Assembly (NCBI GenBank): GCA_026706395.1
Contig: JAPOYU010000030.1
Location: 1-55,131 of the forward strand
Length of the DNA: 55,131 bases
Direction: 5' to 3'
DNA from: Chloroflexota bacterium
Lineage (GTDB): Bacteria; Chloroflexota; Anaerolineae; Aggregatilineales; Phototrophicaceae
A program made the position numbers and the translations under genes. Below are positions 1 to 8,802 of the stretch, one piece after another. Below the pieces are notes generated by a model, which ran no database searches, was not told the origin of the DNA, and saw nothing but the letters and a program-made list of their open reading frames with translations. Positions within the stretch are counted from its first letter, which is position 1. Every line of letters starts with the position of its first letter.

Positions 1-408
1 GCTGACGATGGCGAAGAGCAGAACCGGCGGGTCTTCCATCTCCTTTGTGATGTTTGCGGTAATCTGGGTTACCGGCGTTGAAAAAGTCAGAAGAATGTCG
101 GCGCCGCGATCCAGCGTCTCCTCCACCATCGCGTTGATGTTGGTTACGTCGCTTGCCGCGTCCCGCCAAAAGACGTTGATATGCTCGCCGTTCAGATCTT
201 CGTTCATATCCAGCAGTTCGCGCTCGGATGGCGAAATCAACTCATGAGCCTGCAAGACATCCCATATACCGGGTTTAGCGATATCTTCTGTACCGCTGGC
301 CCGATATCGCAGGAAAGCGATCGTCGGCGTTTCATCAGCTTGCGCCAGCGCTGGCCCAGCCACTAGAAGCGCCACTAGCAGAAGTCCGATCAGCATTCTT
401 GTGTACAT
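1..408 (-). CDS. Third TrpX-type ABC substrate-binding protein (3' end outside window)
   Basis: Only the first 136 codons are inside the window. The start is ATG at 408, preceded by a strong ribosome site (GGAGG about eight bases upstream). Residues 1-22 form a Sec signal peptide ending ALAQ. After it comes TPTIAFLRYRASG, the same opening as the two upstream genes, then the shared pattern of a helix ending in an acidic LNGE motif and NAMVEETLDRGADILLTFST. It is therefore a third paralogue of the ABC_sub_bind (TrpX-like) periplasmic-binding family and should bind a small amino-acid-like or aromatic ligand. It is last in a minus-strand run behind the permease and ATPase. The 173-base gap before it is longer than the others, so it may have its own promoter. 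Ligand unknown. Confidence 0.85.
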   Translation of the reverse strand, partial: MYTRMLIGLLLVALLVAGPALAQADETPTIAFLRYRASGTEDIAKPGIWDVLQAHELISPSERELLDMNEDLNGEHINVFWRDAASDVTNINAMVEETLDRGADILLTFSTPVTQITANITKEMEDPPVLLFAIVS

Positions 409-581
409 AGGTTATCCTCCATCTTTGTGCTTCTCATCGACAAGCGTACTTTAGTGAGATATTACCTTTCTCATCATATCATAAAAACAGACGCGAATTG
501 CAAAAGCCGATCACGGCGGAAACAAAAGAGGACGATCTGTAGCGACCGCCCTCGATTTACGGTTATGCGCTTGCTGTGGCG

Positions 582-1784
582 CTATTCGCTGGCGGCATCG
601 AGCGCAGCCTGCTGCTCGGCTATCATCTCCGCCGTGCATTCGAGCCCGGCGAGGAATTCGAGATCAGCGGCGCGGCGTTCCTCTGGAGACATGTCTTGCA
701 GCACCATTTTCGCGGCATCCACATCCGATGCCATGCCTTCGGAACGTTCTCCATCCTCGATCACAAAGTTCGCCTTCGCCAGCAAGTCGTCCGAGATTTC
801 GATGCCTTGAGCGGTCGCTGTATCAAGGTTTAAAGCTATGCCAAAGCTGCGTGACTGATTGATGGCGATGTCCGCGATGTCCATTTCGCCAGCGAGATGG
901 GCATGTAGGATTCTAGCCGTAATCACTCCCTCTTCATAAAAGCTGTGGAAGCCCGCGCCAACCGTCACACCGCGATAGACTTGCTGTATGATCGGGGCAT
1001 ACAGGGGTATACCGTATTCCGCCGTCAACTGAATCAGGGCAGGCGTACCCTGTAATGTCAGCGGATTGACGGACAGTACAATGGCCTCTACGCCCTTGTT
1101 CAAGAGGGATTCCGTCGCGACATTCAAGTCGGCCGGCGTAATGGCGGAAGCGACCTCGACCGTCAAGCCAAGCGATTCGCCAATCCCTTTGATAAGCCTT
1201 GTGCCGAGAATACTTGTAGGTTGGTCCGGTGTTTCGATCGTGCCTATGACTTTGATATCCGGATCTTGAACCAGCACGAGGGGCACATAGTCTTCAAACG
1301 ACATTACCGGCTGCGTCCCGGTTACGTGATCGGGCTTGATACAGGTGGAATCCGCGATCCCGGTGCCGAAGGGTGTGGTAACCAGGCTGAAGAGAATCGC
1401 AGGCGGGTCTTCCAGGTCGCGGGTCGCATTCACGGCGATTTGCGCCACTTGCGTCGTGATGGTCACTATAGCGTCCGCCCCCTTGTCGAGCACTTCCTCG
1501 ACCATCAGATTGACCGATGGAAGGTCGAAGCCGGCATCCCTATAGAGAAGATCTATTTTTTCACCATTTAGATCAAACGATTCATTTAGCGCGGCGCGCT
1601 CTGCCGATGACAGATATCCGTATGCTTCCAGCGAGTCGAGAAGGCCGGCGGTAGCCTCCGCGACCGGGGCGGTTCCGGCGTAACGCAGAAAGGCGATCGT
1701 CGGTTTCGCGCCATCTTGCGCCAAGGCCGGCGCCGTGAGCAAAAGCAGCGCCATCAGAAGTCCGGCCAGCAATCTTATGTTCAT
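582..1784 (-). CDS. TrpX-type ABC transporter substrate-binding protein
   Basis: A 400-residue periplasmic-binding protein of the ABC_sub_bind/TrpX family. A cleavable signal peptide (about residues 1-22, ending ALAQ, with no lipobox cysteine) is followed by two alpha/beta lobes; TIAFLRYAG begins lobe one. It is full length for the family. It closely resembles the neighbours at 1870-3060 and 1-408, including the shared C-terminal RRAADLEFLAGLECTAEM segment, so the three arose by duplication. The start is ATG at 1784 behind a G-rich ribosome site. It lies 85 bases downstream of the second paralogue in the same orientation and probably shares the permease and ATPase encoded upstream. Substrate not determinable; tryptophan is the ligand for the streptococcal namesake. 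Confidence 0.88.
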   Translation of the reverse strand: MNIRLLAGLLMALLLLTAPALAQDGAKPTIAFLRYAGTAPVAEATAGLLDSLEAYGYLSSAERAALNESFDLNGEKIDLLYRDAGFDLPSVNLMVEEVLDKGADAIVTITTQVAQIAVNATRDLEDPPAILFSLVTTPFGTGIADSTCIKPDHVTGTQPVMSFEDYVPLVLVQDPDIKVIGTIETPDQPTSILGTRLIKGIGESLGLTVEVASAITPADLNVATESLLNKGVEAIVLSVNPLTLQGTPALIQLTAEYGIPLYAPIIQQVYRGVTVGAGFHSFYEEGVITARILHAHLAGEMDIADIAINQSRSFGIALNLDTATAQGIEISDDLLAKANFVIEDGERSEGMASDVDAAKMVLQDMSPEERRAADLEFLAGLECTAEMIAEQQAALDAASE

Positions 1785-1869
1785 GAGTTACCCCCCATCG
1801 TTGGATATTCTTCCGATAGCGCCTCAATGTGACGCTACTCTTCTCACCCTATCACAAGAGACGCTTGCG

Positions 1870-3060
1870 CTACTGGCTCGCTGCTAACGCTGCCTGCTGC
1901 TCGGCGATCATCTCTGCTGTGCATTCAAGCCCGGCGAGGAATGCCAGATCAGCGGCGCGGCGCTCCTCCAAGGTCATGTCCGGCAGGGTGATATTGACCT
2001 CAGGATATTGCGCGATGACGCCTTGCGCCGTTTCCCCGTTTTCGACGACGAACTCGGCGCCGTCCAGGAGCATTTGTGAGATTTCTACCCCTTGCAGGTC
2101 AGCAGTATCAAGATTGACGGCGTAGCCGAAGTCGTCACTTTCGAAGATGCCGATTTCGGCGATATCAATATCGCCGTTGAGATGCCCGGTCAGCATGCGG
2201 CCGGCAATCACGCCTTGCCCATAAATGCCGTAGAAGCCCCCGCCGACCGTCCCCCCGCGGTAGGCGACTGGCGGCGCCGAGAAGAACACCGGTATGCCAT
2301 AGTCGTAAGACAATGTCATGAGCAGAGGAAACCCCGAAAATGTAAAAATCGGAATGATGATGGCCTCTGCGCCTCGGTCCACCAGGCTTTCGACCGCATG
2401 ATACAGGTCCGGCGCTGCCATGATCGAATCGACTTCAACGGTCAGCCCCAGCGACTCGCCGATTTGCTTTATCCGACCGGCGCCCACTTCGCTGGCTCGC
2501 TGGTCCGGCGAGTAGATTGTGCCGACCACTTTCATGTTCGGGTCTTGCATCAGCACCAGCGGCACAATGTCTTCGTAATTGGTTACCGGGCGGGTGCCGG
2601 TGACATGATCCGGTTTGACACAAGAGGCATCGGCGATCTTGGTGATATAGGGCCCCGACACCAGGCTGAAAATGAGCGCCGGCGGGTCGCTAAAATCGGC
2701 GATGGCGTAGGCGGCAATCTGCGTTAGCGCGGTGGTGAACGTGACCAGGACGTCCGCGTCTTGATCAATCGCCTCTTCAATAATGACGTTGGCTTGCGCC
2801 CGGTCAAAAAGGGCATCGCCATAGATGATATTGATCTTTTCGCCATTGAAGGATTTCTCTTGACTGATGAGCGCGCGCTCTTCCTCGTTGATAAAGCCAT
2901 AAGCCTGCAACATATCCAGAACGCCTTTTTCCGCTAAGGCGACCGTATTCAAGTCCCCCCATTTCAAAAACGCGACCGTCGGCTTGTCATCGTTCTGTGC
3001 TATCGAGGTCCCCGTGAACAGCAAGGACATCGCGATGATAAACAGCACAGCATTCTTCAT
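1870..3060 (-). CDS. TrpX-type ABC transporter substrate-binding protein
   Basis: A 396-residue ABC_sub_bind family protein with an N-terminal signal peptide (residues 1-21, ending SIAQ) and no lipobox. The mature part opens with PTVAFLKWGD and keeps the family pattern (VKPDHVTGTRPV near residue 170, a C-terminal RRAADLAFLAGLECTAEM segment). The start is ATG at 3060, with a GGGAGGG ribosome site about ten bases upstream. It is the first of three paralogous binding proteins behind the ATPase gene (120-base gap) and is probably co-transcribed with it. Several receptors feeding one permease usually widens substrate range; that is inference here. Confidence 0.88.
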   Translation of the reverse strand: MKNAVLFIIAMSLLFTGTSIAQNDDKPTVAFLKWGDLNTVALAEKGVLDMLQAYGFINEEERALISQEKSFNGEKINIIYGDALFDRAQANVIIEEAIDQDADVLVTFTTALTQIAAYAIADFSDPPALIFSLVSGPYITKIADASCVKPDHVTGTRPVTNYEDIVPLVLMQDPNMKVVGTIYSPDQRASEVGAGRIKQIGESLGLTVEVDSIMAAPDLYHAVESLVDRGAEAIIIPIFTFSGFPLLMTLSYDYGIPVFFSAPPVAYRGGTVGGGFYGIYGQGVIAGRMLTGHLNGDIDIAEIGIFESDDFGYAVNLDTADLQGVEISQMLLDGAEFVVENGETAQGVIAQYPEVNITLPDMTLEERRAADLAFLAGLECTAEMIAEQQAALAASQ

Positions 3061-3180
3061 AATGTCGACCCTCCCTGTTTAGGGTTCAGCAGACGCCATT
3101 CCTATCAGATGTATCTTTGCTTATTTGCTTCTCCGCAACACAATCGCGCTTGGGCGCGGCTCGACCTCGACGGCTCGCGC

Positions 3181-3975
3181 CTAACCGAGCAATTGCGCGT
3201 CAGAGAGTTCGGTTCCGTCTTGCAAGGAATGAAAGCGATCGATCAGATCCGCCGGTCTAAGATTCTTACGCTCTTCTCCAGCAATTTCGAACACTATCTG
3301 GCCCCGATTCATCATGATCACGCGGTCGCCCAAATCGCAGGCCTGCTGCATGCTATGCGTTATCATCACGACGCATAGATCCTGCGCTTCGGCCAGTTCC
3401 TGGGTTAAGGCGATGACCTGCTCGGCCGCGTTGGGGTCCAGCGCCGCGGTATGCTCATCGAGCAGCAGCAGTTTCGGCTGGGTCAAGGTCGCCATCGCCA
3501 GTGTAATCGCCTGCCGCTGCCCGCCGCTCAGCAAGGCGACATCGGCGTCAAGGCGGGTCTCCAGGCCCAGTTGCTGCTGGGACAATTGCTCGATGAACCA
3601 GGCTTCTTCCGCTTTCTTCACATCGCGGCGAAAGCCGGCGCGGCGGCCATGAATCGCCGCCAAAGACAGGTTCTCGCGGATCGTCAAGCCGGGGCAGGTG
3701 CCAAGTCGCGGGTCTTGGAAGACGCGGCCGATGTCATAGGACCGGCGATATTCGGGCCAGTAAGTGATGTTCTGTCCGTCCAACTCGATGTGACCGGCCT
3801 TGGCCTCCACCGCCCCCGAAATCACATTGAAGAGGGTGCTCTTGCCGGCGCCGTTGGAGCCGATCACCGTTACGAATTCGCCGTCCTCCACGAATAAGGA
3901 CAGGTCTTGCAAAGCCCGCACCTCATTCGGCGTGCCTTCGTTGAAAGTTACCGTTACATGGTCGAGTGAAAGCAT
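3181..3975 (-). CDS. ABC transporter ATP-binding protein (TrpZ/LivF-like)
   Basis: A 264-residue nucleotide-binding subunit. All ATPase motifs are visible: Walker A GSNGAGKST at 39-47, Q-loop FQD at 86-88, signature LSGGQRQ at 149-155, Walker B LLLLDEH at 169-175, and H-loop histidine 207. Length and sequence fit the single ATPase of TrpXYZ-type or branched-chain-like importers. It energises uptake through the permease encoded 8 bases upstream. The three binding-protein genes follow. The short spacing and common orientation support one operon. The Walker B segment continues EHTAALDP, ordinary for this subfamily. Confidence 0.93.
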   Translation of the reverse strand: MLSLDHVTVTFNEGTPNEVRALQDLSLFVEDGEFVTVIGSNGAGKSTLFNVISGAVEAKAGHIELDGQNITYWPEYRRSYDIGRVFQDPRLGTCPGLTIRENLSLAAIHGRRAGFRRDVKKAEEAWFIEQLSQQQLGLETRLDADVALLSGGQRQAITLAMATLTQPKLLLLDEHTAALDPNAAEQVIALTQELAEAQDLCVVMITHSMQQACDLGDRVIMMNRGQIVFEIAGEERKNLRPADLIDRFHSLQDGTELSDAQLLG

Positions 3976-3983
3976 GGTCTTCC

Positions 3984-5033
3984 CTAGCCGCTATGTCTCT
4001 GCCTGTAGCTCTTCCAGCGGTCATACAGCTTCGGCGCGCCCAACGCCGCCAAGACGACCAAGGCGCTGACGAACTGAATATCAGTCGTGGGCAGGTCCAG
4101 CGCGCTGAAGATCCAGGCGCGCGATATGTCGAAGATCAACATGCCTACAGTCGCCGCCACCAGCAGTTGGCCCACCGACCGCGGCCGCAGCAAAACCTCG
4201 CCAATGATCACCGCCGCCAAACCACGCACGATCAAGCCGAAACCCAGACTTACATCGGCAAATCCGAACTGCTGCGCAACCAAGGCGCCCGAGACCCCCG
4301 CCAAGCCATTCGCCGTCATCAGGCCGATCGCGATCATCAAATTGTGGTTCAAGCCGGTCGCGCGGACCATCTGCGGGTTCTTGCCCGTCGCCCGTATCGC
4401 CAGGCCGATCTCGGACCGCAAAAACCAGTACAGGATCAGAAGCACAAGGATGACGATCAGGCCGAAGAGCATAATCTCCAACAAGTTGGTCGATTGCCGG
4501 CGCATTTGATCGCCGAATTGCTCGACCAGCCAACTGCGAAAATCACGCGAGTAACGGCTTATAAGCGTTTCTTGGCCCAGGAGCGGGACATTGCTCTTGC
4601 CGCCCATGATGTGCAGCGTAACCGTATAAGCGGCGGTGATGACAATAATGCTCGCCAGCAAACCCTCGATTTTGAAGATTATGTCGATCAAGGCGGTCGC
4701 CAGCCCGGTCAGCGCCCCGGTGACGAATGCCGCCACTATCGCGACCTCCGGGCTTTGGCCGCTCACGATAAGCACCGCGCAAGTCGCCGCGCCGATGGGA
4801 AAGGCGCCATCCACCGTCAAGTCGACGAAGCCCAAGACGCGGAAGGTCATATAAACTGTGACGCCAGCCAGCGCGTAAGCCAGCCCTTGACCGATCGCGC
4901 CGATGTTCACATTGCCCAGGGACATGATGACGGCGACGATCACCGCCACGACCAATCCGCGCAGCACGAACCGCATATTTCCGCTGATGCCGCTCCCCGC
5001 TGGGCTTTCGGCTGAAGAAGTCGCTGCAGCCAT
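3984..5033 (-). CDS. ABC transporter permease (TrpY/LivH-like)
   Basis: A 349-residue integral membrane protein of the branched-chain/TrpY permease family, with about nine hydrophobic segments. FVDLTVDGAFPIGAA and a later ATGLNHN...MTANGLAG region are typical of the family. It should form the homodimeric channel for the binding proteins downstream. I chose ATG at 5033 because GGAG lies about ten bases upstream. An in-frame GTG at 5063 would add ten residues, but it sits inside an inverted repeat and has no ribosome site. The ATPase gene begins 8 bases after the stop. It is the promoter-proximal gene of the operon. Confidence 0.9.
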   Translation of the reverse strand: MAAATSSAESPAGSGISGNMRFVLRGLVVAVIVAVIMSLGNVNIGAIGQGLAYALAGVTVYMTFRVLGFVDLTVDGAFPIGAATCAVLIVSGQSPEVAIVAAFVTGALTGLATALIDIIFKIEGLLASIIVITAAYTVTLHIMGGKSNVPLLGQETLISRYSRDFRSWLVEQFGDQMRRQSTNLLEIMLFGLIVILVLLILYWFLRSEIGLAIRATGKNPQMVRATGLNHNLMIAIGLMTANGLAGVSGALVAQQFGFADVSLGFGLIVRGLAAVIIGEVLLRPRSVGQLLVAATVGMLIFDISRAWIFSALDLPTTDIQFVSALVVLAALGAPKLYDRWKSYRQRHSG

Positions 5034-5058
5034 AGGTATTCGCTCCGTCGACTGTAAC

Positions 5059-5081
5059 TGCACGAAGGAATTCTTCGTGCA
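5059..5081. promoter_or_regulatory. Inverted repeat, probable operator of the TrpXYZ-type operon
   Basis: TGCACGAA (5059-5066) and TTCGTGCA (5074-5081) form a perfect 8-base inverted repeat with a 7-base spacer. It lies at the predicted transcription start and 26 bases ahead of the permease ATG. The right arm begins a box TTCGTGCAAC (5074-5083) that recurs as TTTGTGCAAC at 5105-5114, 31 bases away, about three helical turns. Two boxes facing the same way plus one inverted copy suggest cooperative binding by a dimeric repressor. No regulator gene lies nearby to assign it to. Confidence 0.5.
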
Positions 5082-5087
5082 ACTTTT

Positions 5088-5116
5088 AGTATACTTCAGG
5101 TCTATTTGTGCAACAA
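5088..5116 (-). promoter_or_regulatory. Predicted sigma-70 promoter for the TrpXYZ-type operon
   Basis: Read on the minus strand: TTGTTG (5111-5116), 17 bases, then TATACT (5088-5093). Both hexamers are near consensus with ideal spacing. Transcription would begin near 5081, inside the inverted repeat, about 48 bases before the permease ATG at 5033. Confidence 0.5.
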
Positions 5117-5160
5117 ATGCAGCAGTTGAATCTCGCTTCGCTGGCTTGGCCGGGCAAGCG

Positions 5161-6168
5161 CTAAGTCGGCGTCCGCAAGCGCGGGTCGATCACATGATAG
5201 AGCATGTCCACGAGCATATTCATCACCACATAAGCCAAAGCGACGAATATGATGCCGCCCTGAACGACCGAATAATCGCGCTCGAGGATGCCATCCAATA
5301 GCCAGGTTCCCATTCCGGGGTAGGAAAAGACTCGTTCCGTTATCACCGCGCCGCCCAAAATCGCGCCGAACTGCAAGCCTTGCAAGGTGACGATCGGCAG
5401 CAAGGCATTGCGCATGGCGTGTTTCCAGATGATATCACGTTCGTACAAACCTTTCGCCCGCGCCGTGCGGACATAATCCGAGCCCATCACTTCCAACATC
5501 GCCGAGCGTGTCAGCCGCGCGACAAAGCCGGCCGAGGTCAAGCCGATGGTCACGCCGGGCAATACCAGATGCCGCAGGTAGCTGCGATAGGCCTCCCAAT
5601 TGCCCGTTACCGCCAGGTCGAAGAACATGAAATTCGTGATGACTTCATAATCCACACCGGGTCCGATGCGCCCGTTGGTCGGCGTCCAGCGCAAGTGGAC
5701 TGAAAACAGGATGATCAACATGATGCCCACCCAGAAGATCGGCAAGGACAAGCCCAATATTGATAGCGTCCGCATGCCAATATCGACCGCGCGGTTGCCT
5801 ATCGTCACCGATGCCACCCCCGCCAGCACACCCAGCCCGCTGCTAATCACCAGCGAAACCACCGCCAGTTCGATCGTCGGCGGCATGCGCTCGAATATCA
5901 TCCGGCGGATGGGCACGCCGCTGCTCATTGACAAGCCCAGATCACCGCGAACCAGCCGCGACAGAAAGCTGACATACTGCTCGCTGATCGGCCGGTTCAA
6001 GCCCCAGACCGCCTCCACTTCCGCTAGCTGCCCCCGGTCCATCACCTGGTTCTGAATCGTTTGAATCGGATTGCCCGGCACGATCCGCAGCGCCAGAAAG
6101 GTCATGCTGCTCACCGCCCAGATCACGACCGGCAGCCAGATTACACGCCTGAGAAAATACTGGACCAT
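5161..6168 (-). CDS. Dipeptide/oligopeptide ABC transporter permease (DppB-like)
   Basis: A 335-residue permease of the DppB/OppB family. It starts with the typical MVQYFLRRVIWLPVV membrane segment followed by LRIVPGNP. The cytoplasmic EAA loop that contacts the ATPase is seen at about 229-258 (DYVRTARAKGLYERDIIWKH), and the protein ends in the family's YHVIDPRLR. About six membrane helices are expected. It pairs with the DppC-like permease encoded 12 bases upstream; both serve the binding protein at 7166-8734. Substrate could be peptides, glutathione or other short solutes. Confidence 0.93.
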   Translation of the reverse strand: MVQYFLRRVIWLPVVIWAVSSMTFLALRIVPGNPIQTIQNQVMDRGQLAEVEAVWGLNRPISEQYVSFLSRLVRGDLGLSMSSGVPIRRMIFERMPPTIELAVVSLVISSGLGVLAGVASVTIGNRAVDIGMRTLSILGLSLPIFWVGIMLIILFSVHLRWTPTNGRIGPGVDYEVITNFMFFDLAVTGNWEAYRSYLRHLVLPGVTIGLTSAGFVARLTRSAMLEVMGSDYVRTARAKGLYERDIIWKHAMRNALLPIVTLQGLQFGAILGGAVITERVFSYPGMGTWLLDGILERDYSVVQGGIIFVALAYVVMNMLVDMLYHVIDPRLRTPT

Positions 6169-6180
6169 TCCCGCGACCGT

Positions 6181-7041
6181 TCAAACACTCTGTTGGCGCA
6201 GCTTCGGGTCGAGGTGATCCCGCAAGCCATCGCCCATATAATTCACGCTGAGCACCGTGACCGTAATCACCAGTCCGGGGAAGAGCGGCACATGCGGCGC
6301 GTCGAATATCAGGCGCTGACCTTCGGCCACCATCATGCCCCAATCGGGCGTGCCGGGTTCGACGCCTAAGCCGATGAAGTTCAGCGCCGAGGCCGTGCCT
6401 ATCGCCACCGCCAGCATCGCCGAGGCTTGCACGATGATCGGCGGCAGCATATTCGGCAGGATATGCCGCCAAATGATATGCAGGTCTGCCGCCCCCAGTG
6501 AGCGCGCCGCTGCCACATACTCCTCATGCACGAGTGTAATCACAATCGAGCGCGCCAATCTGGCAAAAATCGGCGCCATCGAGAAGCCTATCGCCACGGT
6601 TACATTGAGCTGGCCCACGCCCAAGGTCGCCACAATCAGTATCGCCAGCAGTATCGAGGGGAAACTCAACATGACGTCCATCAGGCGCATCAGCGCTGTA
6701 TCCAGGGGACCGCCGATATACCCCCCGGCCACGCCAATCACGATGCCGAAAGCCAGCGCCGCGGCAACCGCGCTGAAGCTCGCCGAGAGAATGGGACGCC
6801 CGCCGTAAATCACACGGGACAGGACGTCACGCCCCAATTGATCCGTGCCGAAAACGTTGGCTGACGATGGCGGCGCGAAGCGATTCTTGATATCCCGTCC
6901 CATCGGGTCGTAAGGCGCGACCAGCGAGGCAAATATCGTGATGAGCAGAATGAACGCGAAGACGGCGCCGCCGACGAGGGCAATGTCATACCGCCGCCAA
7001 AGCGCGCCGATCCGCGTCAAGGCACTCTTCTCCTGTCGCAA
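6181..7041 (-). CDS. Dipeptide/oligopeptide ABC transporter permease (DppC-like)
   Basis: A 286-residue permease of the DppC/OppC family. After a first hydrophobic helix (about 20-42) it has the hallmark GTDQLGRDVLSRVIYG at 65-80 and the EAA loop at 174-197 (EYVAAARSLGAADLHIIWRH). The C terminus GDGLRDHLDPKLR is typical. It heterodimerises with DppB, whose gene begins 12 bases downstream. A stem-loop (7110-7140) separates it from the binding-protein gene upstream and probably sets the receptor-to-permease ratio. The DppD/DppF ATPases are not in the window. Confidence 0.93.
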   Translation of the reverse strand: MRQEKSALTRIGALWRRYDIALVGGAVFAFILLITIFASLVAPYDPMGRDIKNRFAPPSSANVFGTDQLGRDVLSRVIYGGRPILSASFSAVAAALAFGIVIGVAGGYIGGPLDTALMRLMDVMLSFPSILLAILIVATLGVGQLNVTVAIGFSMAPIFARLARSIVITLVHEEYVAAARSLGAADLHIIWRHILPNMLPPIIVQASAMLAVAIGTASALNFIGLGVEPGTPDWGMMVAEGQRLIFDAPHVPLFPGLVITVTVLSVNYMGDGLRDHLDPKLRQQSV

Positions 7042-7109
7042 ATTGCGCCGTTCTCACATCGACTTCAGGGCTGCGCCTAGTCTAGTAGTTTACCGGGCCC
7101 AAAAGCAAA

Positions 7110-7140
7110 TATGGCTCCTCCCGCTTTGGGAGAAGCCATA
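7110..7140 (-). terminator. Stem-loop between binding-protein and permease genes
   Basis: TATGGCTcCTCCC (7110-7122), loop GCTTT, then GGGAGaAGCCATA (7128-7140): twelve paired bases with one mismatch. On the transcribed minus strand it is followed by ATATTTGCTTTT. It lies 25 bases past the binding-protein stop. It may be a leaky terminator or an mRNA-stabilising hairpin giving more receptor than permease. Confidence 0.55.
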
Positions 7141-7165
7141 CCATCAGTCGTGATTTAGACGCCGA

Positions 7166-8734
7166 CTATTCCGAAAGCCAGGTCCCGCGCAAGTTGATGC
7201 GCCCGCCGGCCGTGCCGTATGTTTCTACGTTCTGCACACGCTGGTTGACGAAGATCGGCGGCGTCAGATAGCCGATGTAGATGTACGGCATTTGCTCCAG
7301 CATCAAGGCTTGGAACTCTTGGTAGATCGCCGCGCGCTCTTCGGGGACAGCCGTGGTGATGCCAGCTGTTATCAGGGCGTCGATCTCGTCAGCGGCTTCC
7401 AGCGCCTGATGCTGGGTCTGGCTGCCCTCGGCGCCGGCCCGCGCCATCAGAATTGCCTTGCCATGCGGGTCGGGCACGAAGGTCGAGCGCTGGTTGATGC
7501 TCAGTTGTGTTGCCCCGTCGCCGACCTTGCCCCAGAATGACCCGGTATCCAGGCGGTCAAGCGTGACATCGAAGCCTACCGCTTCCAGATCCGCCTCAAT
7601 CAGTTCCGCCAGTTGAGGCCAGAAACGATTGTTCTCGAAAGCCAATTCCAGCGAAACCGGAAGCTCCAGCCCGGAGGCTTCCAGGTGGGCGCGGGCGCTT
7701 TCGGGATCGTATACGCTAACATCGCGCCCCGCTTCGTCAAAGCCGAGGTCCAGCGGACCTATCAAGCTGGCGGGCATTTCGGCGAAACCGTTAAGGCCGG
7801 CTTCAATCAGCACCTCACGATCCAGCGCGTTATTGATGGCAAGGCGGACATGCAGATTATCCAGCGGCGCTATAGCCACGTTGGCGCCGGCAAAGAGGTT
7901 TACCAGGGGCGCGCCAACTTCGACGCGGACGTGGTCGGATGCCTGCAAGCGCGGCACGGCTGTGAAAGGCGCGTATAGCGTCACGTCAATCTCGCCCGCT
8001 TCGAGCGCCGCCAGGATCGCCGCTTCATCAGGGAAGGCGCGGATCACGACCCGGTCAACATAGGGCCGTCCCGCCCAATAATCTTCATTGGCGACCAAGA
8101 CCGCTTCCTGACCGGGCACGAAACGTTCAATTTTGAAGGGTCCGGCCGCCGCCATATTCAAGCCCACCTCGGCGCCATACTCGTCCAGCGCCTTCGGGCT
8201 GATGATGACGCCATCGGGCCGCGAGAAGACCATCAGTTGCGTCGCATTCGGCTCGATCAATGTCAGGACGATAGTGTGGTCATCAACCGCCTCGATCGAT
8301 TCCCAGTTGCCCGTGCCTTGGTTGGCATACATATACATGCCGTCAATATAGCTCGGGTCGTCGGGGTTGATCGGTCGCGTCATGCTGCGCACGATCGCGC
8401 CGGCGGTGACCGGCTCGCCATCATGGAAGCTCATGCCTTCGCGGATGTGGAAGGTATAGACCAGGCCGTCATCGGATATCTCCCAGGATTCGGCCAAGCC
8501 GGGCAGCGCCCCGCCATTCTCGAAATCGGCGCGGACCAAACCCTCGCCGATCGAGTCGATCACATGTACGCCGCCGAAGCCATGCCAGAAGCCGATATCG
8601 AAGGAATCGCCCATCGATTCGGCGCCAAATACCAAGGTCCCGCCGTATTGCGGGTCTTGCGCCGTCCCCGTCCCCAAGCTGAGGAGCAGCAATAGAACTA
8701 GTAGCACTTTGCCCACTAAACGCGATCTGAACAT
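7166..8734 (-). CDS. Peptide-type ABC transporter substrate-binding protein (SBP_bac_5)
   Basis: A 522-residue extracellular solute-binding protein family 5 member (DppA/OppA fold). It has a signal peptide of about 25 residues ending GTAQ, without a lipobox cysteine, then DPQYGGTLVFGAE, a typical mature start. GLVYTFHIREGMSFHDGEPV is the conserved family-5 segment. The start is ATG at 8734, nine bases after AAAGG; an in-frame TTG at 8740 would add two residues. Length is standard for the family. It delivers substrate to the two permeases downstream. Its promoter region has a consensus promoter (8846-8873) and an inverted repeat (8803-8831) sharing a word with the promoter of the regulator at 10567. 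Confidence 0.92.
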   Translation of the reverse strand: MFRSRLVGKVLLVLLLLLSLGTGTAQDPQYGGTLVFGAESMGDSFDIGFWHGFGGVHVIDSIGEGLVRADFENGGALPGLAESWEISDDGLVYTFHIREGMSFHDGEPVTAGAIVRSMTRPINPDDPSYIDGMYMYANQGTGNWESIEAVDDHTIVLTLIEPNATQLMVFSRPDGVIISPKALDEYGAEVGLNMAAAGPFKIERFVPGQEAVLVANEDYWAGRPYVDRVVIRAFPDEAAILAALEAGEIDVTLYAPFTAVPRLQASDHVRVEVGAPLVNLFAGANVAIAPLDNLHVRLAINNALDREVLIEAGLNGFAEMPASLIGPLDLGFDEAGRDVSVYDPESARAHLEASGLELPVSLELAFENNRFWPQLAELIEADLEAVGFDVTLDRLDTGSFWGKVGDGATQLSINQRSTFVPDPHGKAILMARAGAEGSQTQHQALEAADEIDALITAGITTAVPEERAAIYQEFQALMLEQMPYIYIGYLTPPIFVNQRVQNVETYGTAGGRINLRGTWLSE

Positions 8735-8802
8735 TTTCAAAAACCTTTCTCCTGTCTATGACCAGCCATTTATAACGTCTGCCAGCTCCGCCGACGCTTT
8801 GC

